A stretch of DNA of 33,712 nt, taken from the NCBI RefSeq assembly GCF_030068445.1, contig NZ_JAQPOK010000095.1:1-33712 (forward strand). The letters run 5' to 3'. Below are positions 23,398 through 33,712 of this stretch, piece after piece. The translations under genes and the position numbers were made by a program. The stretch is from Roseofilum halophilum BLCC-M91 (lineage in GTDB: Bacteria > Cyanobacteriota > Cyanobacteriia > Cyanobacteriales > Desertifilaceae). The notes beneath the pieces were generated by a model that had not been told where the DNA came from, made no database searches, and worked only from the letters and a program-made list of their open reading frames with translations. Each line of letters begins with the position of its first letter. Position 1 is the stretch's first letter.

Positions 23398-25185
23398 TTA
23401 TTCTTCTGAATCTCCTTCCGAGGGGTCTGGAGACGCTTCTGGAGAGGGTTCTGGAGTCGGTGAGGGGTTCAAACTCGGAGAGGGTAGGGGGCCAGGGTCT
23501 TGTCCTTTTTTCAGCCGCACCAGCAGGTCGTACCGGGTGGTACGGGGGCTAGTAATGGCAGAGGTAACGCCGATAGAATTAAAGGCCTTAAAGAGATTAT
23601 CTTGATCGGGGGGCATGATAATCGGTAGGGGCAGGTTTTGGTTAAACAGGCGCTCGATATCGGCGTAAAAATAGCCACTTTGCTGGCTCAGACCTTCGGG
23701 AATACTGGTGTTAAAGGCTTCGTTGGTTGCGAGGGAATCTTCAGGAGGGGCGATCAGGCGGTTGGCGATCGCCGCACCAAAGGTCATCATTACTAAGTCA
23801 TCCCTTAACCACCCTCGGCTAATATCAATAATGCCAAAGGGGAGCTGCCATTGGGTGACTTCTGTTTCGCCTATGGTTTCCGAGTTAATTTCTACTTGAT
23901 ATTTATCTTGCATCACCCGATCGAGGCTGGCAAAGGTTTGCTCTGCCCTTTCCCGATCGCCCGTATTCACCATTACCGCAAAGCCAAAGGGAATGGGAGA
24001 AGCGCTTCCATCGGCAGGAACCATGGCGATCGCAAATGGCCCATCCATCCACTCGAGTAAATCCTCTTCTAAATTGAGTCCCGTGGTATCCAATAAGCCT
24101 TGTTTTAAGCCTTCTGGATTTAGGGGTGCTAAAGGATTACCCTCTACACCCGTCGTATACTGATTCCAGACCTGATTGAAATTACTGCCCGTGAGCATCA
24201 TTAACGTATCGCTGGGTACATATTCACCGAGATCCAAGCTCAGGCTCTCAGGAGTTAATTTCTGATCGGCTTGGTTACTGAGCCAAGTAATGCCCTTAAA
24301 CAATAAACCATTGGAGACCACTTCTACGGTTGCTGCTAATCCCTGATTGGTTTCCAACTGTTCTAACTCTTCTGGGGCGATCGGTCGTACCGAATTCGCT
24401 GCTGCGACTTTGGTGGCTTCGGGAACATTAACATACACACGAGCCAAGGCTGAAGAAGTACCAAGCTGTTCCAACGCATTTTTATATCCCGGAGTCGAAG
24501 CCACAGAAGCTTCTCCCTTAAAGGTATCAATCACCCGATCCGTGGCATCTGGAGCGCTACTGATGACCAAATATCGGCCTTCCAAAACTGTGGAAGAAAA
24601 CACCACCTCGGCATTGGGTTTGCTCTCTTGAATTTCAATCTCCTTATAGGTGCGTTTGGTCAGTTCCTGATCGACCAATTTCCCGGAAATTTCTTGGGCT
24701 TTCAAGGGATTAGCAATGGGAACAATCATCACCCAAGAGGGTTGTTCGAGCATCACCATCCGCTCTTCTTCCGAGAGAGTTTCATCTTCGGCGATATCTG
24801 GCGCTAAATAGGCCCAGGTGACTTCTTGTCCCACCCAAGGCTGAATATCTTTGAGATAGTCTAGTTTCGTTTGCGTTTGGAATTGATCCCGCAGTTGGGC
24901 TAAACTTTGGTCTAAGGCCGCTTGAGTATTGGGCGTGCCAAAGGAGCGTAAATTGTCCCATTGCCGCTCATTGGTCGAGAGGGAAATGGTCATCAGGGAA
25001 TTTTGGGGAACTACATTGGCTCCCAGTTGCATATCTTTGGGAACTTGAGTCCGTCCGACAAAGAGCCAATAGGCGAGGCTACCGGTTGCCCCCAGGATGA
25101 CGATTCCAGCGATCGCCAATAACCCCAGTTTTTTCTGGGAATCTGAAAATTTTTGCAGCACAGTTGGAGGTGTTTTAGTAGACAC
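23398..25185 (-). CDS. DUF3352 domain protein, membrane-anchored
   Basis: This gene encodes 595 residues. One N-terminal anchor (LGLLAIAGIVILGATGSLAYWLFV, about 20-43) precedes a large extracytoplasmic region. That region matches, as I recall it, DUF3352 (VPQNSLMTISLSTNERQWDNLRSFGTP, TYKEIEIQES, VLEGRYLVISSAPDATDRVIDTFKG). The tail is Pro/Ser/Glu-rich (PSPSLNPSPTPEPSPEASPD) and disordered. The family is mostly cyanobacterial and has no established role that I know of. The 3' end abuts a 25-bp repeat array, and a terminator lies beyond. It is separated from the next upstream gene by 118 bp, so it probably has its own promoter. Confidence 0.8.
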   Translation of the reverse strand: MSTKTPPTVLQKFSDSQKKLGLLAIAGIVILGATGSLAYWLFVGRTQVPKDMQLGANVVPQNSLMTISLSTNERQWDNLRSFGTPNTQAALDQSLAQLRDQFQTQTKLDYLKDIQPWVGQEVTWAYLAPDIAEDETLSEEERMVMLEQPSWVMIVPIANPLKAQEISGKLVDQELTKRTYKEIEIQESKPNAEVVFSSTVLEGRYLVISSAPDATDRVIDTFKGEASVASTPGYKNALEQLGTSSALARVYVNVPEATKVAAANSVRPIAPEELEQLETNQGLAATVEVVSNGLLFKGITWLSNQADQKLTPESLSLDLGEYVPSDTLMMLTGSNFNQVWNQYTTGVEGNPLAPLNPEGLKQGLLDTTGLNLEEDLLEWMDGPFAIAMVPADGSASPIPFGFAVMVNTGDRERAEQTFASLDRVMQDKYQVEINSETIGETEVTQWQLPFGIIDISRGWLRDDLVMMTFGAAIANRLIAPPEDSLATNEAFNTSIPEGLSQQSGYFYADIERLFNQNLPLPIIMPPDQDNLFKAFNSIGVTSAITSPRTTRYDLLVRLKKGQDPGPLPSPSLNPSPTPEPSPEASPDPSEGDSEE

Positions 25186-25303
25186 TGCTTACAGTTTACT
25201 TCAATGATGACCTCCGTGAGAAGGGGCAAGATCGAGAAAATAATTGTGACTCGACTCCATAGACTCACGCGATCGCTCTACCTCCGTCGAGCATCACATT
25301 CCC

Positions 25304-26578
25304 CTAATTCTCTGGAGACATGGTAAACAAATAGGGCAACAAAAAGCCAATCACTGCCGCAGCAAAAGACAACGCTGCCGTAATTTGATCCGGAGTCAGA
25401 TAACGACTCAGCCAACTGGCATTTAACGTTTGCACCGGATAATCTGGATCGAGTCCTACCGCCAACTTCTTGCTTTTTCCCGCTAACCTGACTTGCACCC
25501 CTACCCCTTCGTCCGGATCGGAATTAAGGGTAAAATAGCGCAATTTCTCAATATCCTGAGCATCTGCTGCGATCAAAAATTGATGTTCTTGTAGGATTAG
25601 GGTTTTAGACTTCATGCGAACTTCCCCTTTAATAACAGAAGAGCGGGGTAGATCATTCTGAATATCCCCTGTTCGCTCCAACCAAGTTAAATTAACATCC
25701 GTGACGGGTAAATTTCCCCTGATCCAGTCCCGTTTGGGTTGCGTATTTTCGGCAAAAGTGAGGGCTAACTGGGTCGGAGAAAACAGAGAAATTTGACGGG
25801 TAAGGGGAGCATTGGGGGTGAATTGCAGCTCGGTAACGGGGAGATCTAGGTTTTCAATTTTAACATTTTCTAGTCCTAATGTAAAGGCTTCTGGATTGAG
25901 TTTGAGTTGCAGAGTCGCCAGGGATTCTGTTGCCTCTTTTTCCGTAGAAGTTAACCGGAGATTCAGTTGAGTTTCAGGGGGATAAGCAAGATAACTGAGG
26001 TTGATTTGAAGGATGGATTTTAAGGTCAGCTCAGGAAGGGCTAAACCTTGGGGAGTTGCAGGATAGACGAAGAGGTGACTGTTGGATTCGGGAAAGGTGA
26101 AAGAGAGTTCGGTTTTTTGGCTTAAAATGGAATTGATTTGAGGATTATCTGGGCTGCTGAAGCTTCCCCTTAAGGTGAGAGTCTCTGAGGGGGTTTGTAA
26201 GTCTAAGGACGTTAGGCGATCTATATTTTGCAGGAAAAAGCGCGAGTTGGGTTCGGGGGTGATAAATTGAATATGACTGACGAGTAAGTTGGCTTCAAAG
26301 GGTTGGGTTCCAGGAACAATAAATTCGCCAATCACGATGACAAAAGCCATGCAAAATAGAATAAATGCCGCTAACATATCTTTCCGACTTTTAATACGCT
26401 CGAAGGGAATAGGCGAGAGTTTGGCAAGGATAAGAATGAGTTTGAAAAGCGCAATTGGCAAATATAAAATTAGCCAAATTATCCAGGAAAGAGCAACAAC
26501 AATATGAGACCAAGTTTGGCGTTTTGATTCGGATTTTGAGGAAGTTTTTTGTTTAGGCTTACGATTACGAGAGTTCAT
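25304..26578 (-). CDS. Hypothetical membrane protein
   Basis: This gene encodes 424 residues. It has a basic N terminus, then two hydrophobic helices (about 25-52 and 67-90), a 300-residue beta-rich extracytoplasmic region, and a final helix (about 398-418). The middle is full of short alternating hydrophobic strands and repeated LTL/LQL patterns, suggesting a beta sandwich or repeat fold. I recognise no family. It lies 25 bp downstream of the secreted protein gene at 26604-27341 on the same strand and is probably its operon partner, so a cell-envelope role is likely. Confidence 0.7.
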   Translation of the reverse strand: MNSRNRKPKQKTSSKSESKRQTWSHIVVALSWIIWLILYLPIALFKLILILAKLSPIPFERIKSRKDMLAAFILFCMAFVIVIGEFIVPGTQPFEANLLVSHIQFITPEPNSRFFLQNIDRLTSLDLQTPSETLTLRGSFSSPDNPQINSILSQKTELSFTFPESNSHLFVYPATPQGLALPELTLKSILQINLSYLAYPPETQLNLRLTSTEKEATESLATLQLKLNPEAFTLGLENVKIENLDLPVTELQFTPNAPLTRQISLFSPTQLALTFAENTQPKRDWIRGNLPVTDVNLTWLERTGDIQNDLPRSSVIKGEVRMKSKTLILQEHQFLIAADAQDIEKLRYFTLNSDPDEGVGVQVRLAGKSKKLAVGLDPDYPVQTLNASWLSRYLTPDQITAALSFAAAVIGFLLPYLFTMSPEN

Positions 26579-26603
26579 CTAACATTTATGCTAAAATTAG
26601 GTA

Positions 26604-27341
26604 TTAAAACCAGGCTGGGTTATGGTAAAATGGAATAATTCGGATATCTTTTTTTTGGGGTTGTCCCCGTCGTTGTTGTTCGATCGCCATATAAAGTTCG
26701 TAGCGTCCCGCAGGCGCATTGCCAAAATTCCAACTGAAGCGAACTTCTCCCGTTTTGGGGATGGTTTGGGATGCATTGTAATAAATTCGACCATCTTTGC
26801 GGATTTGTAAAGTGGGGAACGTGGTACGTGCATTACTACCGGCAAATAGGGTGAATTCGTAGCGTTGAGAAGAGGGGTTAAGGATAACCGGATAGTAGAT
26901 ATTTTCGCTTTTTTGGGTCAGATAAGCAACCGCTCGCAGACTCTGGGGTGGAACATTACCTTCTTGTAGGACAGGTTGAGTATTTAAGTAATATTCCATA
27001 CTATTATTGATGAACCGGACAGCCCTAGGACTGAGATTGTCGAGTAGGTAACCGCGAAGAAAAGACTGCATCTTAAATTGGGGCATTTGGTTAATCCCAG
27101 GAATGCGGAGGATGAGGCGGTTGGGATATTCCGCAGGTGCGCCCGTGGTAAAAGAGACCAAGCGAATGCTGGCACTAATGGAGTGATTGATTAAGCCTTC
27201 GCAGCGATCGCCCCTGTCGATATATGCTAGGCTATCGGGGTTACCCCTGGGACAAGCCAAAGCCGGTGTAGCGCTGAGGGCAACCGAGAGAGACAGGAGC
27301 GTTAGGAAGATTTTGGCATTTCTGTAAGCGGACATCAACAT
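26604..27341 (-). CDS. Hypothetical secreted protein
   Basis: This gene encodes 245 residues with a clear signal peptide (FLTLLSLSVALSATPALA, cleavage near residue 29). The mature part is beta-rich with two cysteines near the start (ACPRGN, DRCEGL). It ends in WNFGNAPAGRYELYMAIEQQRRGQ, a sandwich-like domain. No enzyme motif is visible. GAGGG lies 7 bases before ATG 27341. It is the first gene of a likely two-gene operon with the membrane protein at 25304. The region upstream is occupied by repeats, with the heptamer array starting 17 bases before the start codon, so its promoter must lie within or beyond repeats. Confidence 0.7.
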   Translation of the reverse strand: MLMSAYRNAKIFLTLLSLSVALSATPALACPRGNPDSLAYIDRGDRCEGLINHSISASIRLVSFTTGAPAEYPNRLILRIPGINQMPQFKMQSFLRGYLLDNLSPRAVRFINNSMEYYLNTQPVLQEGNVPPQSLRAVAYLTQKSENIYYPVILNPSSQRYEFTLFAGSNARTTFPTLQIRKDGRIYYNASQTIPKTGEVRFSWNFGNAPAGRYELYMAIEQQRRGQPQKKDIRIIPFYHNPAWF

Positions 27342-27357
27342 GATTTAGCCCTCAGAT

Positions 27358-27404
27358 ATAATGAACAATGAACAATTAACAATTAACAATGAACAATTAA
27401 CAAT
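27358..27404. repeat. Heptamer repeat (AACAATG/AACAATT)
   Basis: About six heptamers of AATGAAC/AATTAAC type form the reverse complement of the ATTGTTA/ATTGTTC runs inside the 112-bp array. Confidence 0.85.
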
Positions 27405-27471
27405 TTTTTACGGATTATCCTATTATAGGAACTCTAGGGGGCGGGTTTCGCTGTTAATCGATCGCCCTGTA

Positions 27472-27528
27472 GGGGCGGGTTATACCCAAATCTAGGATAC
27501 CAAGCCATCAATGAACTGAACCCGCCCC
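27472..27528. repeat. Solitary GGGGCGGGTT palindromic element
   Basis: GGGGCGGGTT (27472-27481) and AACCCGCCCC (27519-27528) enclose 37 bases that differ from those of the neighbouring array. The length of 57 bp matches the cores in the giant membrane gene (56 bp) and the array (54-55 bp). A GGGGCGGGTT-like half-site also lies at 27437-27446. Confidence 0.75.
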
Positions 27529-27536
27529 CACCCCTT

Positions 27537-28096
27537 GATGTCGAGTTGGGCGGGTTTACAAAGGTGTTTGGTGGGTGTTCTGGTTATTGGTGAACCCGCC
27601 CCTACAAATCCATTGTTAATTGTTAATTGTTCATTGTTCATTAGTTTCGATGTCGAGTTGGGCGGGTTCACAGAGGTGTTTGGTGGGTGTTCTGGTTATT
27701 GGTGAACCCGCCCCTACAAATCCATTGTTAATTGTTAATTGTTCATTGTTCATTAGTTTCGATGTCGAGTTGGGCGGGTTCACAAAGGTTATTGGTGGGT
27801 GTTCTGGTTATTGGTGAACCCGCCCCTACAAATCCATTGTTAATTGTTAATTGTTCACTGTTCATTAGTTTCGATGTCGAGTTGGGCGGGTTTACAGAGG
27901 TGTTTGGTGGGTGTTCTGGTTATTGGTGAACCCGCCCCTACAAATCCATTGTTAATTGTTAATTGTTAATTGTTCATTAGTTTCGATGTCGAGTTGGGCG
28001 GGTTTACAGAGGTGTTTGGTGGGTGTTCTGGTTATTGGTGAACCCGCCCCTACAAATCCATTGTTAATTGTTAATTGTTAATTGTTAATTGATCAC
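27537..28096. repeat. 112-bp tandem repeat array, five units
   Basis: The landmark GATGTCGAGTTGGGCGGGTT starts at 27537, 27649, 27761, 27873 and 27985, an exact 112-bp period. Each unit has a palindromic-ended core (GGGCGGGTT...AACCCGCCC, for example 27548-27601), then CTACAAATCCATTG and four to five ATTGTTA/ATTGTTC heptamers. Copies differ at only a few positions. With 27342-27536 it makes a gene-free stretch of about 740 bases between two leftward genes; open frames in it only translate the repeat. The last heptamers touch the stop codon of the TPR-protease gene. Confidence 0.95.
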
Positions 28097-29656
28097 CCGC
28101 CAGCGCCGCAACTGTTCAACTACCGAATCAATGGGGTGGCCGAAACCGAAACCCCGCGTTGCTATGGCATTGGCGGGGATGTCTGGTGTGGCGATATTGG
28201 GGTCGGTTTGGATATCTTGGCTAGTAGTCAGACTGACTACAATACCGATCACTTCCTTGGTTTCCGCGTTGAGAATGGGGCCGCCAGAATTGCCAGAAGC
28301 GAGGTTTGCGTCTAGGGTCATCCTATGGCTATTGAGGTTAACATTCGTGACGTTGCCGGTGACCACATTCCAGGAGTCAGCCAGATTATTGGGATGACCG
28401 ATAATCGTCACCGGTTGGGCGCGGGGAATGTAACCCGAATGGAGTTTCAGGGGGCGGATGGTTTTGTCGTCCTCTCGGATGCCTTCGACTTTAATTACGG
28501 CTAGGTCGAGGGGGTCGTTAGGGGGGGTGATATGTACCAGAGTCCCTGGGTAGCGGAGACGTTGGTTATAGCCTAGGGTGCTGAAAAACTCGACTTCAAT
28601 AGTGTCGCTGGGACGGTTTGCACCATGGGGTTGGAGGACATGGCGGTTGGTCATAATCCAGATGGTCTCTCCTTCGCGCTTGAAGATCCAACCCGTGCCA
28701 GAGTCTGCACCAAGTGCCCCTGGTGCGGTGCTTTCGGCGATTATGATGCGAACCGTGGAGCGCATTTCATAGACCAGGGGTTCGTCATCTGGGCTGGGAA
28801 CATTGGCCAGGTCGCTGGGAGGAGGGGGGGTGCGCTGTTGGGCCAGGAGGCGCTCGGCTTCCCGGAGGTTGTTTTGGGCGGTGGTGTAGTTGGGGTCGAG
28901 TTGAATGGCTTTGTTATATTCGGCAATGGCGGCTTGTAGGTTGCCTTGTTGTTGCAGGGTATAGCCGAGAGCATTGTGAGCCAGGGTATGGGTGCTGGCT
29001 GGTGTTGCTTTTTCGTCGGGTAAACTGAGGGCGCGGCCATAGGACTGCTCCGCCTCCCTCAGTTTCCCTTGGTCGTAGAAGACAAGGCCCAGGTTGTTGT
29101 GAGCGAGGGCAAATTCGGGGTCAAGTTCCAGGGCGCGGCGATAGGACTGCTCCGCCTCCCTCAGGTTCCCTTGGTCGTAGAAGACATTGCCCAGGTTGTT
29201 GTAAATACCAGCTTCTTCTGGCTTCAGTTCAATCGCTCGTTTATAGGCTTGCACGGCATCTGTGAATTTACCTTGCTCTCTGAGAGCATTACCAAGACCA
29301 ACATAAGCCAAATCATACTGGGAATCCAGTTGAATCGCTTTCCGGTAAGCAGTGATTGCCTCATCTAATCTATGTTGGTCACGTAAACGATTACCTAAGC
29401 CAAAATATGCTGGTGCGTTATTTGGGTCAAGTTGAATGATTCTCCGCCAAATAGTTTCAGCTTGTGCATAATTTCCAAGGCGACGAGCTTCTTCTGCCTG
29501 TCGAAAAAGTTCTTCTAGAGATGCTTGGGCATAGTTGCCAGCACTGTGGGCTGCGCTGCCCTGTTTCCATAACTCCTCAATCGTCTGTGCAACCGTGGCT
29601 TGGGGAGTGACGACCACGGCGAGCGTTAACCAAAATGCCCAGAATTTGCGAAACAC
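28085..29656 (-). CDS. Secreted TPR-repeat trypsin-like serine protease
   Basis: This gene encodes 523 residues from GTG 29656. The frame also opens 12 codons earlier at ATG 29692, but those codons are heptamer repeat DNA. The GTG start gives a clean signal peptide (FRKFWAFWLTLAVVVTPQATVAQ). Five to six TPRs follow (about 45-270, typical AYFGLGN, EAITAYRKAIQLD units), then a Pro linker. The trypsin-like domain has His339 (TNRHVL), Asp384 (DLAVIK) and Ser457 (ASGNSGGPI). There is no PDZ domain, unlike HtrA. It should act outside the inner membrane, with the TPRs choosing partners. All triad residues are present. Paralogues of this layout are common in filamentous cyanobacteria. Confidence 0.85.
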   Translation of the reverse strand: MFRKFWAFWLTLAVVVTPQATVAQTIEELWKQGSAAHSAGNYAQASLEELFRQAEEARRLGNYAQAETIWRRIIQLDPNNAPAYFGLGNRLRDQHRLDEAITAYRKAIQLDSQYDLAYVGLGNALREQGKFTDAVQAYKRAIELKPEEAGIYNNLGNVFYDQGNLREAEQSYRRALELDPEFALAHNNLGLVFYDQGKLREAEQSYGRALSLPDEKATPASTHTLAHNALGYTLQQQGNLQAAIAEYNKAIQLDPNYTTAQNNLREAERLLAQQRTPPPPSDLANVPSPDDEPLVYEMRSTVRIIIAESTAPGALGADSGTGWIFKREGETIWIMTNRHVLQPHGANRPSDTIEVEFFSTLGYNQRLRYPGTLVHITPPNDPLDLAVIKVEGIREDDKTIRPLKLHSGYIPRAQPVTIIGHPNNLADSWNVVTGNVTNVNLNSHRMTLDANLASGNSGGPILNAETKEVIGIVVSLTTSQDIQTDPNIATPDIPANAIATRGFGFGHPIDSVVEQLRRWRVIN

Positions 29657-29751
29657 GGTATCAATTAACAATGAACAATGAACAATTAACAATGAACAAT
29701 GGGGGGTTGATACTTATTGTAGTGGATTTTTTGGGGGTTGGGTGGGGTTTG

Positions 29752-29784
29752 AGAAGCCAGGTTGCTTGAAGCAACCCGGCTTCT
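29752..29784. repeat. Hairpin repeat AGAAGCC-GGTTGC
   Basis: AGAAGCC/GGCTTCT and GGTTGC/GCAACC form two stacked stems with one A-C mismatch and a TTGAA loop. It resembles the GAAGCCGGGTTGC-type dispersed hairpins of filamentous cyanobacteria. Confidence 0.7.
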
Positions 29785-29828
29785 GGCTGCCACGGGAGAA
29801 GTAGCGGGTAAGAGGAGCAGGGGGATAC

Positions 29829-29855
29829 AGCGCTTCGCGCGGCAGAAGGGTAATG
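29829..29855 (-). repeat. 27-bp dispersed repeat, copy B (inverted)
   Basis: Exact reverse complement of 5333-5359. It contains the palindromic AGCGCTTCGCGC core. Confidence 0.85.
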
Positions 29856-29956
29856 GGTTTCGATTACTGTACCTCATAACATCGAAAAACGCTGTAAGGG
29901 CAACCTAGAACTGATTTAGAATTGGAAGATGAATCAATCATCGCTCAATGGGGTAA

Positions 29957-32394
<2,438 letters not shown>

Positions 32395-32587
32395 CTTTAT
32401 TTTCCTCCACTCACCACACTATTCTAGACGGTTTTATACTTTCTTCAGGATTCCATCAGATTTTCTAGATTGATCGAGGGATTACCATACTTCAAACCAA
32501 TGAATTAGGCTCCAGCCTAAGAGCATCTTTTCAGAAATACAGTATACCAGGACACATTCAAACTAACCCAAGTCTGATTTCTAGCCC
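32395..32587. other. Intergenic gap with one palindrome
   Basis: TTAGGCT-CC-AGCCTAA (32505-32520) is a perfect palindrome between two leftward genes. It could be an operator or a weak stem. Nothing else is recognised here. Confidence 0.4.
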
Positions 32588-32800
32588 TTAGTTCACTTGC
32601 CACCAGCCAAAACCCGGGCCAATGAACCGAACCGTTAGCCATACGGCAATCATAATCCCAATCCCAATCCAAGCCCCCGTACTTGTCCACTTGACAAACT
32701 GATCCGCTTGTGATCTTGTGATTGGCAACCAGGGCAAGATAGTCTTTTCCTGGCCATACTTTTCTCCTAGAGCTGCTTTACGGCGTTTCGCTTCACCCAT
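32588..32800 (-). CDS. DUF2839-like small membrane protein
   Basis: This gene encodes 70 residues from ATG 32800. An upstream in-frame TTG (32815) is less likely because relatives begin MGEAKRRK. The N terminus is basic and soluble (MGEAKRRKAALGEKYGQEK), then ILPWLPITRSQADQFVKWT and one membrane helix (GAWIGIGIMIAVWLTVRFI), ending GPGFGWWQVN. I recall this sequence as DUF2839, conserved across cyanobacteria with unknown function. A single-span protein of this kind would sit in the thylakoid or plasma membrane with its basic end in the cytoplasm. Confidence 0.8.
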   Translation of the reverse strand: MGEAKRRKAALGEKYGQEKTILPWLPITRSQADQFVKWTSTGAWIGIGIMIAVWLTVRFIGPGFGWWQVN

Positions 32801-32991
32801 AACTGATTCGCGCAATACCTATTAACTAAACTAACCTAGACTCCGATAATAGCCTTTTCTAAGAAATTCCTGCCACTGTGTTGACAAAACAATAAGAAAC
32901 GATACGTTTTGCGATATTTGCCTCAAAGTCCCCCTAAAATCCGCCCTCCATGAAGGAACGGCACTTTAAACCCCAAACTTGGGGTAACGCA

Positions 32992-33546
32992 CTAACGTCT
33001 AATCGCAAAACCAGCATAGGCTAACTCGCTCACCGCGTGCCAACTAAAAATATCGGCTTGGAACTCGATCCAAGACCCATAAACCTCTTGAAAAGAAGAA
33101 TCTTCACTAGCTTGTTGCTCCAATAGTTCCTGAGTCGCTTGACGACAAGCCGTCAAAATTTCTGGACTGAAGGGCTGTAACTGCGTGCCTCCATCCCTAA
33201 GCCGTTTCAATGCCTGGGGGTTCAGGGTATCATAGCGAGCCAAACAGTGAACATTCGTATCGGCTGTCGCGCTCTCAATCGCATCCTGATACTCTTTCGG
33301 CAACTGATTCCACTGGTCTACATTCACCTGTAACTCAAACGTAGAACCCGGTTCCCACCAACCCGGATAATAATAGTATTGGGCAGCCTGATTCAAGCCC
33401 AATTTCTCATCATCATAGGGGCCCACCCATTCAGCCGCATCAATCGCCCCCCGCTCCAAAGCCAGGAAAATTTCTCCTCCGGGTAACACCTGCACATTCA
33501 CGCCTAAATTGGCTAAAACCTTACCCCCAAACCCAGGAATTCTCAT
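32992..33546 (-). pseudogene. TRAP transporter substrate-binding protein (DctP family), 3' fragment
   Basis: This fragment encodes 184 residues matching only the C-terminal half of a roughly 360-residue DctP-type binding protein. It has RIPGFGGKVLANLGVNV, LPGGEIFLALERGAIDAAEWVGPYDDEKLG (the loop whose Arg/Trp hold the carboxylate ligand), AQYYYYPGWWEPG, and the closing WHAVSELAY. It has no signal peptide. The homologous sequence breaks just upstream of the Met at 33546, where DNA with IS left-end features begins (33547 on). The gene therefore appears split by an insertion, and its 5' half may lie beyond the right edge. No DctQ/DctM genes adjoin it within the window. TRAP proteins import organic acids or taurine-like compounds. 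Confidence 0.75.
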
Positions 33547-33712
33547 CAGAATTTTGGGTCTGAAACCCCGTCCTTCTAGGACGGCTTTGTGGTATAATAG
33601 GGTTGGTCAATGACCCACCCGCGACGCAGACGTAACAGAAAGCCTTTACGTGACGAAATCGGGTTTCAACCCGTGGCGCATAGAGCTGCGGTAGACCGGG
33701 AAAAGAGGATAG
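33547..33712 (+). mobile_element. Left-end-like region of an IS200/IS605-type element (incomplete)
   Basis: CCGTCC-TTCTA-GGACGG (33568-33584) is a perfect subterminal hairpin whose CCCCGTC edge resembles the right-end hairpin at 112-132. An extended -10, TGGTATAAT (33590-33598), follows and points right. Then come four hairpins: 33600-33620, 33630-33651, 33660-33673 and 33677-33690. The interrupted TRAP gene on its left supports an inserted element. The transposase gene would lie past the edge. No target motif or right end can be checked. Confidence 0.5.

Noticed and set aside
27620-27929. Two similar 65-codon open frames
   Set aside because: They only translate the 112-bp repeat. They shift with copy number and have no ribosome binding site.
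27537-28096. CRISPR array
   Set aside because: The whole 112-bp unit is repeated, including the parts that would be spacers. No variable spacers and no cas genes are seen.
32881-32908. TTGACA promoter-like sequence
   Set aside because: There is no acceptable -10 at 16-18 bases and no rightward gene follows.
33610-33712. Arg-rich open frame running off the right edge (MTHPRRRRNRKPL)
   Set aside because: It covers consecutive hairpins just after a -10 box, has no ribosome binding site, and does not look like a transposase N terminus. It is more likely an untranslated leader, though this cannot be excluded without more sequence.

Overview
The window looks like a piece of cyanobacterial chromosome. 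The octamer GCGATCGC (HIP1) and its GCGATC/CGATCG core occur throughout most genes. Several products belong to families I know mainly from cyanobacteria (DUF1815-like, DUF2839-like, DUF3352, a very large multi-span membrane protein). Intergenic DNA is crowded with short repeats of the kind common in filamentous cyanobacteria. I cannot name the species.

Layout. Bases 1-140 are the 3' end of an IS200/IS605-type tnpB and its right end. A small unknown gene, an AhpD-like protein and a reverse-strand PGM1-like ATP-grasp ligase follow (197-2666). Then come a CheA-type hybrid histidine kinase (2796-5285) and a 1603-residue membrane protein (5368-10179). Bases 10218-14976 form an accessory segment: an AAA/ABC-type ATPase coupled to a broken DUF4435 (TOPRIM-like) gene, resembling the AriA/AriB pair of PARIS; a rhomboid-like protein lacking the catalytic serine; and a reverse-strand pair made of a ParA ATPase with an HsdR_N-like nuclease domain at its N terminus and a ParB-like/SAP-motif partner. 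Bases 15294-21324 hold an M23 peptidase lipoprotein and an RND pump with its adaptor. Bases 21435-23275 hold a HepT/MntA toxin-antitoxin pair and an orphan OppC/DppC-type permease. Bases 23398-27341 hold three reverse-strand envelope proteins. A 112-bp tandem repeat array (27537-28096) is followed by a TPR-trypsin protease, NAD-dependent DNA ligase, two small conserved proteins and a truncated TRAP-transporter binding protein. The last is cut off at an IS left-end-like structure at the right edge.

Two themes stand out. First, 10-15 kb looks like a small defence or mobile-element-control islet with two translationally coupled operons (both TAATG overlaps), one of them decaying. Second, repeats have spread into genes as well as between them. 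A GGGCGGGTT...AACCCGCCC palindromic element that forms the intergenic 112-bp array also sits in frame, as 90-bp units, in a loop of the giant membrane protein. A second 36-bp repeat sits in another loop of the same protein. CheA carries 78-bp repeats in its linker. Heptamer repeats run into the 5' ends of two secreted-protein genes, and an octamer array occupies the translation-initiation region of the RND pump gene.

All functional calls rest on reading motifs by eye. No database search or alignment was run.
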